The notes under the pieces were generated by a model. The model saw only the letters and a program-made list of their open reading frames with translations, was not told where the DNA came from and searched no databases. Shown here one piece after another: positions 1 through 8,869 of a stretch of 64,000 nt of DNA (positions are counted from its first letter, which is position 1; each line of letters opens with the position of its first letter). The stretch is from NCBI RefSeq assembly GCF_910592395.1, contig NC_088316.1:19220001-19284000 (forward strand), given 5' to 3'. The stretch is from Lineus longissimus (taxonomy: Eukaryota; Nemertea; Pilidiophora; Heteronemertea; Lineidae). Both the position numbers and the translations under genes were made by a program.

Positions 1-1325
1 TGCATAGAAATGCAGTGATCATGCGGATGAAGAACAGAGACATTTTCACAACCAAAACTACCCAAGAAACCAGTGTTTTAATACCTGAGAATACAAAATT
101 TGAGCGCTTAGTTGACAGAGATATATGATAGTCGGTGAAGCTTGGATTTAGAACTCAAATTCCTGGCGGGAATTGTGTATAAATTTCTTTCCATCGAATT
201 TTCTTACTTCGAAGCTCTGATTTAGTGTTGAAAGTGGCGACAGTCTGACGGCGAACCGGATGACTAGCATACTACGAACATATCAATGCGGAAAAGTAGT
301 CCTTTTGCAGGCTGAATGAGATTCACCTGACAAATAGCAAAACCAAAAGACACGGAATTCATATCTCACAATATTTTGTTCATATTAAAATAACTTTCAT
401 ACATATACTAGCCTTATTCTGAGATTTCTTTAATGTTTATAGAACTATTTTTGAAGCTTATCTATATCTAAACGAAAGTGGTGATTTGGCGAAACAAGTG
501 CACATCCTGCAGGTGACGTCATCAAATTGGCGACGGAAAGTCGATCAGCCAGACCAAATATTTAGGGGGTGCAGGTTTATAAAAACCTACAATTTCACCT
601 CTAACACAAGTTTGTCCAAAATGAATAAAAAGATAATCTATTTATTTTCAATATAACGGTTAATAAAATCTAAAAAAGACTTTGAATTTGAAAGAGATGC
701 GATATTATCTCAATGATAAGTTACGCAATGACCCCTGTTAATTTTTATTATTCCTTTCCACATTTGCCGGGACAACTAGTCATTATCCTCACTAAAAGAT
801 GGCAGCATAGACAATCGACCTGCAACGCACCTGATGTGTAATTAAGTGGAGTTAACACCATGAGAGTAAGGCCGAGAGAATTTGCACTGCATAAGGTTCG
901 TGGTAAGTAAGTAAGTTCGGATAAAGATAAGATGTGATCTAACGGTCGTCAGTACCATGTTTGGGGTCACCCATTTCCTCCATAAAAAAGGGGGAATTTC
1001 CAACCAAAAAGAAGAAATGACTTTCGGCCAATGAGACAGTACTTAGTGTACCACATCTCTTCTGGATGTGCCCTCTCCTTCATAACTCGCCATGTTGCTA
1101 GAGTGTACCAAGTCTTTGCTGGATGTGCTATGCGTACTCTGTCTAATATAGATGTGTACTCTCCCAACGTAGTACACAATGGTTCTACAGGAGGTGGACC
1201 TTGTCTCCACCCTTGGGAAAAATGTGTCTCATTTTCACATGGTGAATACCTGAACATTTTCATAAAGGGATTGCATGATATCAGACCACCAGACCTGAAG
1301 AGACAGCAGATACTGCACAACCAAA
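1..1325. other. Gene-free left flank
   Basis: I see no supported gene here. The sequence is AT-rich non-coding DNA. Around 1048-1165 there are loosely repeated phrases (tgtaccac/tgtaccaa followed by ctggatgtgc) that look like a decayed short tandem duplication. The small ORFs here have no recognisable domain. Confidence 0.5.
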
Positions 1326-1664
1326 CCCCCCCCCCCCCCCCACTTCCATAGTCAAGGGGGCCGCAGGCGCGTTCCCGATTTTTCGGGAAAAGGGGGTTAA
1401 TTTTCACTCTTGTTTCGGGAAAAATCCCCGAAAAATCAATAAAATAGGGGTGTTATTACTGCTATTTTCCCTTCAAAAACTGAAAATAGGGGTATATTTT
1501 CTCATGTTTTCCTTCCCTGGGTCTTCTGAGGATCCTCAGCAGCAAGGAGATGATGTTCAGGAACACGTTATGCATTTCCATGAAGATCCTGATGGGGATG
1601 TGAACTTTGCTGCTCCAGAAGTGCAGACCCACCTTAGACATGTTGCACAGGAAGCCCTTGATGA
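1326..1664 (+). repeat. Dispersed repeat, copy A, with C-tract and short ORF
   Basis: A run of 16 C is followed by ~320 bp that recurs almost unchanged at 7115-7448. The shared part includes a GC-rich stretch with small inverted pairs (cccgatttttcggg, then cggggaaaaatccccg in the other copy) and a reading frame encoding an acidic peptide (SSEDPQQQGDDVQEHV and on to VAQEALDD). Copy A has 18 extra bases around 1480-1497 that copy B lacks. The frame stays open in both copies with few substitutions, so the insertion may be recent or the peptide part of a multicopy element. I do not recognise the peptide family. Similarity ends abruptly at 1664, where a retrotransposon fragment begins. Confidence 0.8.
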
Positions 1665-1699
1665 CTCAACACTCAAAAACAGAAACACTCAAAAACATT

Positions 1700-1908
1700 A
1701 CACCGGTTCCAATGACCACTCGTACTCTGGAAAGAAGCTGAGATTGCTCTGGGACTCGCGAGTCCCCACGGGCCCGGCTATAAAACACCGGCACCCCGAC
1801 ATGCTCGTCTTCTATGAGAAGGAAAAGGAGGTCCTAATCATCGAGATAGCTGTCAGCTCCGACAGACACGTCCTAGCACGTGCGGAGGAGAAACGATCGA
1901 AGTACTGT
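1700..1908 (+). mobile_element. 3' fragment of RLE-type non-LTR retrotransposon (endonuclease domain)
   Basis: The frame encodes LRLLWDSRVPTG, then KHRHPDMLVFYEKEKEVLII, then EIAVSSDRHVLARAEEKRSKY. The pattern R/HPD, about a dozen residues, then a hydrophobic strand with E or D, then a charged helix ending in KY resembles the C-terminal restriction-like endonuclease of R2/NeSL/CRE-type retrotransposons (PD-(D/E)xK core). Only this end is present: reverse transcriptase motifs are absent and the frame runs into the 68 bp array. It is a dead, 5'-truncated fragment joined to copy A of the dispersed repeat. The exact clade cannot be set from so short a piece. Confidence 0.65.
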
Positions 1909-2568
1909 GGCTGTGACTATCTCATCTCTCTCATCATGTTGTCAACACGGTGGAGCAGCCAGGACTGATTCGGCCTGGCTGTGACTTCCTCATCTCTCTC
2001 ACCATGTTGACAACTTGGCAGAGCAGCCAAGACTAATTTGGCCTGGCTGTGACTGTCTCATCTCTCTCACCATATTAACAACTAGGCAGTGCGGCGAAGA
2101 CTGATGCCGCCTGGCTGTGACTGTCTCATCTCTCTCACCATATAGACAACTTGGCAGAGCAGCCAAGACTGATTTGGCCTGGCTGTGACTGTCTCATCTC
2201 TCTCACCATAATTATTGTCAACACGGTGGAGCAGCCAGAACTGATTCGGCCTGGCTCTGACTGTCCCATCTCTCTCGCCTTATTAACAACTAGGCAGTGC
2301 GGCGAAGATTGATGCGGCCTGGCTGTGACTGTCTCATCACTCGCATCATGATGTCAACGCGGTGGAGCAGCCAGGACTGATTCGGCCTGGTTGTGACTTC
2401 CTCATCTCTCTCATCATGTTGTCAACACGGTGGAGCAGCCAGGACTGATTCGGCCTGGCTGTGACTTCCTCATCTCTCTCACCATGTTGACAACTTGGCA
2501 GAGCAGCCAATGGCTGTGACTGTCTCATCTCTCTCATCATGTTGTCAGCACGATGGAGGAGCCAGGAC
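1909..2568 (+). repeat. 68 bp tandem array, ten copies
   Basis: Units begin with ggctgtgac at 1909, 1977, 2045, 2113, 2181, 2253, 2321, 2389, 2457 and 2512. The period is 68 bp except one 72 bp unit and one 55 bp unit with an internal deletion. Each unit carries ctcatctctctcaccat, a variable ttgacaact/ttgtcaacac segment and gcagccaggactgattcggc. The first unit overlaps the end of the endonuclease fragment, so the array may be the 3' tail of that element or may have grown from it. The frames through it are not real genes. Confidence 0.9.
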
Positions 2569-2665
2569 TGTCAAACAGTTGTGTGAGCTCACTAGAGCTT
2601 GCACTTACATAATAGTGTAAAACTAAAATTTATATAATATATATATATGTATATAAAACCGTCAT

Positions 2666-3050
2666 CGGATGCGCATCCGATATGCCACGAGATCCTTTAC
2701 CGTCAATTCCCTTACCGTCTTCGGATGCGCATCCGATATGCCACGAGATCCTTCACCGTCAATTCCCTTACCGTCTTCGGATCCGATACGCCACGAGATC
2801 CTTCACCGTCAATTCCCTTACCGTCTTCGGATGCGCATCCGATATGCCACGAGATCCTTTACCGTCAATTTCTTTACCGTCATCGGATGCGCATCCGATA
2901 TGCCACGAGATCCTTCACCGTCAATTCCCTTACCGTCTTCGGATGCGCATCCGATATGCCACGAGATCCTTTACCGTCAATTTCTTTACCGTCATCGGAT
3001 GCGCATCCGATATGCCACGAGTTTTTTTGTTACCTCACCGTCAATTCCTA
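2666..3050 (+). repeat. 56 bp tandem array built around an 18 bp palindrome
   Basis: Units start with cggatg at 2666, 2722, 2778, 2828, 2884, 2940 and 2996, with spacing 56, 56, 50, 56, 56 and 56. The third unit lacks 6 bp of the palindrome. Each full unit holds the perfect palindrome cggatgcgcatccg (18 bp, atcggatgcgcatccgat, in units preceded by gtcat), then atatgccacgagatcc and two accgtc phrases. An AT-rich stretch (2631-2656) precedes the array. A degenerate continuation (accgtcatggatgccacgag) follows to about 3075. All three forward frames are open across parts of it because of the repeat, not because it encodes protein. Confidence 0.9.
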
Positions 3051-3075
3051 TATACCGTCATGGATGCCACGAGCT

Positions 3076-4960
3076 TTGTTCGCGTTGTAAAGGTTTCGGG
3101 GATACGACTAATGCATGCGAGCACCGTCGGCGGAACCCCAAACCGCCCTCTCGATCTATCCGTAAGAACAAATCACTCTCGTGACCGTCACATTTACGGA
3201 CTCCGGACCTCCAGACCTTAGAGACCGAGCTTTTCTTTACCTTACAATTACTGTATACTCGGCGCCTCACTTATATGTGTTGTTTTTTTCACATACATTG
3301 TTCTCGTGGTTTACGGAAAAGTAGGCCTAAAATGTTATAGTGTCTAAAAACAATATTCAGTTAATGGAATTACACTTTTTTCCATTACTGCTTGCTTGAT
3401 ATTGCCCTAACAACTTTTTCATGAATCAATTTTGAGCATTATGTTTACAACGTAGTTATTATAGCACGAATTATGAGTCTAAAATGCCAAATACTTGCAA
3501 CTATTATGTTAATCACTGAAATCTTAGTGTACTAATTGCTCGCTATAAGCTAGATTATTGCGCCCCTAAACCAACGTACTGACAACGCTACCTCCCCGGA
3601 ACTCAAACTTTAACGTGAGTTAATTGTAATCTTACTCTCTATATACCAAAGTGATTTACCTAGGAATACAGTTGCACTTCACTGAAAACTAATGATGTGT
3701 TCAATGAATCCTTCGATTCCTTTGGTTTTCTTGGCGAACTGACGTCCGACAATCAATGACCCGTTGACGTGTACCTGCAATACGCCATTGCCGTAGTGTG
3801 TAAACAGATCTATTTTTGGACGAAACTCAGCCCCTCACAAACTTTGGTCCATTTCGCCAATGATGACACTGCTTCTAGACTGTACCACAGCACTTTAAGC
3901 TGTAGCAGCGCTAAGCAAGAGTCATGAAGACAAATGTCCGCTGCCAGCCGCTGCTGGACCAACCCCCTCGCCCGCCCCCCATCATGATATCAGATTCAGA
4001 GGCCTGGCTGAGCCCTGTGATTTAGCCAAATTCAATATGATTCTTTTCTACTGTGATGTTAAGGCCCTTGTGTCATGCAGCGTATTCGGTAGCACCGGTA
4101 CACAACTTATGTTAAACCGCGACGTCTGCTGCAATTCAAATTGCATGACGCCAACGGAATTGTGACAACTTGTTTCTCAAATCTTTTAGTGAACAGTGAT
4201 CACGGGCTGTGGGAATTGCGAAGGGATGGTGTAGAGTATCGCCACAACAATGTTGATATGATCACTCGTCGTTTCAGCGGGCATGACTTGGTAGATCCAG
4301 TGACCCAGCAAAAAGTAGCCCTGGTACAGCCAGAAGTAGCAACAAATCGCAAAAGGGGATCCTTGTCTGACTGGTGGCTGGACCACAATGGTAGGTCACC
4401 ATCAAATAAGGGAGTGGATCCAGCACAGCTGGATAGAGGGGGCCCCGTTGAGGGCGAAGCCTGAATATGGTGAGGGCTCGCCCTCACAATCACATGAAAG
4501 CGCAGTAGGCGCTCACCCACGAAGGGAGGTCTGGGGGTCTCCAGCAGGAAAATTTTGAAACTGAGATGCTCTCAGATGCGTTTCCCAAGTGTCTGAGAGA
4601 CGATGTTTACTCGTTAATTCACTGCAAAGAAATGCATAACGAAAAAGCCACCTAGGTTTTCTTCTTTGGGTTGTGAGGAGAATATTTCAAATCATTTGAG
4701 CAGCAGTGTCTAACCTACAACGCCGTCAATGATTTCCACTGTGTTTTTGTTTTCACTGTTTCAGACACTTGTTGGAAAAGGAAGGACCAAAGGTGCCATC
4801 GTCGAGGGCCCAGATAGATGAAGAGATTGAAGCCTGGGCTTCACACAATCCTGTTAGTAACAAAAAAAGAAGGAAAAAATGCTGTCCCATTTGTCCATAT
4901 GCCCAGCGCCAGAACCCATTTATACATCTGGGTAGTGAGGCAAGTGTCTAAGAGACCTGC
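3076..4960. other. Gene-free stretch
   Basis: No gene is supported. At 3070-3185 one frame reads CSRCKGFGDTTNAC followed by basic residues, faintly like a decayed retroelement zinc knuckle, but too weak to call. The rest is ordinary AT-rich DNA with short unsupported frames. Confidence 0.4.
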
Positions 4961-4964
4961 CTGA

Positions 4965-5045
4965 GTCTCTCACCGACTGTAGGATTCGAACCAGGGACCT
5001 CTTGACCTCTAGTTGAGAATCTGAGCCACTAGTCCATAGTGTGTC
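4965..5045 (-). repeat. tRNA-derived SINE-like fragment
   Basis: Read on the minus strand this segment has a pol III A-box-like tggactagtggctcag and, about 35 bp on, a B-box-like ctggttcgaatcctac. The spacing and order match a tRNA-derived SINE head. The acceptor and anticodon stems do not pair well, so it is not a functional tRNA gene. No tail or target-site duplication was defined. Confidence 0.55.
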
Positions 5046-6205
5046 GTGTAGATTCACGCTGGTCTTGCTCTTCGATCTTGTCACGTCACATCCTTGTCCC
5101 TTGCTCTGCCACAATCATGTACTGTATTGAATTGAATTCTATTTTCTGTCTTCAGAAAATCTAGGAAGAAGTCGCCACCCACTGATGATCTCATCCAAGT
5201 TTACCAAAGACTCCAAAGCAGTGTAGGAGAGGAATGGTGGCCTGTTCGAACAGGCATGGACTGAATCGCCAGCTCTCATCTCCCTAGTCACTCCGATGGC
5301 CACGTGTCGCTCCTCGATCAACAGCGATTTCAATGAATGATGCGTTGATGTGGGCAAAAAGTGAATCCTTTCTCGCCTTTGAACTCTGGTGTTCGTCGTA
5401 TCAATCCATTTTGATTGCCGAGCAACTTGTGGGCACACCTCAACTTGTTAGTGGGAAGTAATTTGCAATAGAGTGACTTACTTTTATGGGCAGAGACCTG
5501 TATTCATCCACGACCGGAAGTGTGGCACAGTCACATAGAGCTTATCAAAATGTCAAGTTGTGGTAAATACATGGCTGGGATGGACCAAAGTGGAATTAAT
5601 TCTCAATCTGTGGTTGATTCTTAATCTACAGAGTCAGGCCATCACAGAAATATGCTTTTTGATAATATATTTAAGAAAATGTGGTCTCACTGGTCAGTTT
5701 AGAACTTGTACTTTGACAGGGCCATATCAATGCGCCAGTGACGTTTTGATGGATATGGTGTACGGAAATCTCTTTTTCTCAGGCAATCGGTATTGGAATT
5801 TTTTAAAACTTTATTATGCTATTGGCAAAGGGTTCTTCTTGACACATATAAAATTTTGTGCAGATTGATTGGTCCAATGAGTACTTTTTTTACCAAAACC
5901 TATGCACAACAATGTACACGTAATGTACACATGTTTTAATAGAGGACTCTGGCCTTATTGCTATATTTTTTTATTTTTTTTTCACTTCACATCATTGTTA
6001 TTTTGAAAAATCCTGCCAAAATTCTGTTGACTGTTTGTTGTCGACAAGAGTCTATGTTTCATGAATAACAAGGCTGTGTTCTGTACATTGTATTCTGTCT
6101 TCTTTAGTCTCCTGTCTTTGCATCTGTTTTCATTATTTTGTTGCCTTGCAACGTTAAGTCGGTGAATTGGTTTGGATGGAGATGACCCTTAAGAAAAAAA
6201 TCTCA
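5046..6205. other. Gene-free stretch
   Basis: AT-rich DNA with T-runs near 5966-5981. I see no gene, RNA or recognisable element in it. Confidence 0.4.
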
Positions 6206-6207
6206 GA

Positions 6208-6388
6208 TTCACCATGGTAAAATCGGAGTTGACCATGCTCACCATGGTGAATGCAGCAGCGTTCACCATGGTGAATTCAAAGTTTACCATGCTCACCATG
6301 AATGTAGAATTTACCATGCTCACCATGGTAAAATATTTCACCGTCCCAATTCACTATGGTGAAGTGCTGTCAGATTGCCATGGTGAAA
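6208..6388. repeat. Cluster of CACCATGGTGAA-type palindromic motifs
   Basis: Within about 180 bp the motif ttcaccatggtgaa (a perfect 14 bp palindrome, intact at 6262-6275) and close variants (caccatggtaaa, gaccatgctcaccatgg, tcactatggtgaa, gccatggtgaaatt) occur about ten times. Spacing is irregular, roughly 10-30 bp, so it is not a simple tandem array. The short ORF through it arises from the recurrent atg and has no other support. Confidence 0.75.
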
Positions 6389-6635
6389 TTGAGACACATT
6401 ATTTTATCCTTAGGGTAGGCCCCCTGCACCAACACCTAACACTTTCTCAACCCCAATACTTGACCTGACCCAATGTATGTCTGCCCTTATCAGCCCAGAA
6501 ACTCCCCAACCCAAGCAAAATCATGAAGCCCATCGCACTATTGTCCGTCTTCTGTCATGGTACAGGCAACGGCAATTGCGATTGGTGAAATCCCAATATC
6601 TTTCTGTCTGCATGGTCTGTGGGATGTGGAAACAA

Positions 6636-7108
6636 TCAACCTCTGCCAGCTGCTTATCTATTCAGATTGTGAAGGCCTTGACACGACATAAAAACTCTGA
6701 CGCGAAACAACTACCCTCTGCCAGCTGGTTATCTGGTCAGGTTGGGAAGACCTTGACACAACCTAAAAATTACACTAAGGTTACCGCTAATGAACTTTGG
6801 AGACGACAGGACAGCCTACGTAACAACCAACCTCTTCCAGCTGGATATCTGGTCAGGTTGGGAAGACATTGACACAACCTTCAAAGGGTCCTTTAGCTGT
6901 ACAAGACAACATTACACTGTGATACAAGACAACTGATTTGGTTGTACCGTGTGGTAATCATCTCACAAGGACGGAAAATGGAACAACCAACATCTGCCAG
7001 CTGGTTATCTGGTCAGGTTGGGAAGTCATTACACAACTTCAAATGGTCATTTAGCTGTACGAGACAACTGATTTGGTTGTACCGTGGTAATCATCTCACA
7101 AGGACGGA
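6636..7108 (+). repeat. Diverged direct repeats (four copies)
   Basis: The phrase ctgccagctggttatctg, followed by gtcaggttgggaagacctt and acacaacc, recurs at about 6643, 6718, 6836 and 6993 with increasing similarity to the right. The last two copies share a longer block that includes tttagctgtac and gagacaac. The phrase gatttggttgtaccgtg with gtaatcatctcacaaggacgg occurs twice (about 6935 and 7068). The array abuts the C-tract of dispersed repeat copy B. Confidence 0.7.
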
Positions 7109-7114
7109 CACCCG

Positions 7115-7448
7115 CCCCCCCCCCCCCCCCCACCTCCCACTTCCATAGTCAAGGGGGCCGCAGGCGCGTTCCCGATTTTTCGGGAAAAGGGGGTTAATTT
7201 TCACTCTTGTTTCGGGGAAAAATCCCCGAAAAATCAATAAAATAGGGGTGTTATTACTGCTATTTTCTCTTCAAAAACTATTTTCTCATGTTTTCCTTCC
7301 CTGGGTCTTCTGAGGATCCTCAGCAGCAAGGAGATGATGTTCAGGAACACGTTTTGCATTTCCATGAAGATCCTGATGGGGATGTGAACTTTGTTGCTCC
7401 AGAAGTGCAGACCCACCTTAGACATGTTGCTCAGGAAGCCCTTGATGA
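7115..7448 (+). repeat. Dispersed repeat, copy B, with C-tract and short ORF
   Basis: Second copy of the segment at 1326-1664, again starting with a long C-run (17 C) and the phrase ccacttccatagtcaagg. It has the same acidic reading frame (FPGSSEDPQQQGDDVQEH and on). Beyond the shared end the frame continues with DDEEETQPAITK and meets a possible donor (aaggtatca at about 7480), so copy B may keep more of the original element or captured exon than copy A. Function unknown. Confidence 0.8.
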
Positions 7449-7499
7449 TGATGAAGAGGAAACACAGCCTGCTATCACCAAGGTATCAAACACAATCCT

Positions 7500-7690
7500 C
7501 GGGGTAGGGATCCAAGACTCCCTTCAATTAGGGGGTAAGATCAAATGCTTCCTTCAAATAGGGGGTCAATTTCCTCACAAAAGCCCGCAAATAAGGGGTA
7601 CAAAAAAATGCTGTTTCCTTCCATTAGGGGGTGATTTTAAAACTTGGGAACAAGCCTATGTACCCCCTAAATAAGGGGAGTGGGGGGCCG
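7500..7690 (+). repeat. Short interspersed TTAGGGGGT-like phrases
   Basis: The phrases aattagggggtaag, aaatagggggtcaat, aaataaggggtac, cattagggggtgat and aaataaggggag recur every 30-50 bp, with cttccttcaa-like spacers between some. This is a degenerate tandem repeat of unknown origin continuing from dispersed repeat copy B. Confidence 0.5.
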
Positions 7691-8025
7691 GGAACCATAC
7701 CATGATAACACGCTGTCACAACCAGACCTGATAGACAGGAGATTCAGAGGTGTGCAAAAGCGGAACATGGGAATCTGGAGCCGCATGCGGAATCCAAAAT
7801 TATTTTGGCGGAATCTACGAAAGGACTATAATTTTCAAAACGGCATTGGTGTTGGGGAATTTCAATGATAGATTCAGAATCCGTATTTGCTCTCCCCTCT
7901 CTTTTGCTGCCTAGTCTGGTTCCACTGACCCACGACAGATGGCGAGATGGCGCGGTGCCGGAGTCACCACGTCATCTGTCGTTGGTCAGCTGCATCAGAC
8001 CGCTGCCGTACAACCCACCCGCGGG

Positions 8026-8310
8026 TGCGAGTTTTTTTTTACAGGTAGGTTCGTACCATTGTTTACATTTAATTTATTATTAGAATAATTAAGTAAAAAG
8101 GAAAAAAAGCAATAAAAACAAAAAGTGCATAATTTTTTGGGTCCTTCCGAGATTCGAACTCGCACCATTTGTCAACGTGCATCGCTGATCTTGTTTACTG
8201 ACTGACAAAACGTGCGTTTCTTACTTGATGACGTCAGGTGAAGTTACTGAGCTCTGATTGGCTGTCAATGTACACAATGGTACGAACCTACCTGTAAAAA
8301 AAAACTCGCA
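8026..8310. mobile_element. MITE-like element with 42 bp terminal inverted repeats around a tRNA-like core
   Basis: The left end 8026-8067 (tgcgag, nine T, acaggtaggttcgtaccattg and on) is matched in inverted orientation by 8269-8310 with one mismatch in 42 bp. Outside this, gcgggt and acccgc extend the symmetry imperfectly. The 200 bp interior carries, on the minus strand, gtgcgagttcgaatctcgg, a good pol III B-box, preceded by aagatcagcgatgcacg, typical of a tRNA-derived SINE. No transposase is encoded, so any mobility would depend on enzymes from elsewhere. I could not identify a clear target-site duplication. Confidence 0.75.
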
Positions 8311-8555
8311 ACCCGCCCGGACGCGGACAACCCGACTTCTCCAACTGGGTCTTGCGCATCGCACATTAACTTTTTCCCTTTTTGAATGGCATGAATGGGA
8401 TACCCAAATTCAAATAATCCCCCTTTTTTATAAGTACGTCCGATGATATTCTGCTGTGAGTGTATATTTATCATGATTATTTGCCTGAATTGAAGAACGG
8501 AACCCAGATATTCTAGCTTGGTAAATGTGGCATCTGATGAAAAGATCTTCGCACA

Positions 8556-8623
8556 CTGGTTGTGCCAGCATCTCCAGCATCTCCATACCTGTGCCACAGG
8601 TATTGAGATGCTGGCACAACCAG
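8556..8623. repeat. Hairpin with 19 bp perfect arms
   Basis: ctggttgtgccagcatctc (8556-8574) is exactly inverted at 8605-8623. The inner part atacctgt-gcc-acaggtat also pairs, so nearly the whole 68 bp can fold, apart from a duplicated cagcatctc. The phrase acaaccagacctg at the right arm recurs at about 7707 and 8648, and a weaker form at 8680. Confidence 0.7.
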
Positions 8624-8869
8624 ACCTGATGAGATGGTTGATACTGTCACAACCAGACCTGGCGAGATAACAAATGCTGTTACAACCAGAGCCAAGGGCA
8701 GCATGAGCAGATCCACACCTGATAATCCATCCCAGAGACGGACTCGTAAAGATGTGGCAAGTGTCATATACGGATTTATATATCGTGGCCCTGTGTTGTA
8801 TTTCTGCTGGGGAGGACCATGCACGTTCTTCAGAAATGACTTTTACCAATGAGAGAGTAGCAGCCTCGC

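Noticed and set aside
3070-3185. Zinc-knuckle-like CSRCKGFGDTTNAC followed by basic residues
   Set aside because: The histidine of the CCHC pattern is replaced by Asp, and no other gag or pol motif is nearby.
2647-3221. Three overlapping plus-strand frames of 147-179 codons
   Set aside because: All are by-products of the 56 bp array. All three frames being open in parallel shows it is not protein coding.
4965-5045. Functional tRNA gene on the minus strand
   Set aside because: A- and B-box-like words are present, but acceptor and anticodon stems do not pair.
8265-8849. 194-codon minus-strand frame
   Set aside because: It runs through the right inverted repeat of the MITE-like element and the 8556-8623 hairpin. 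Its length comes from repeats, not selection.
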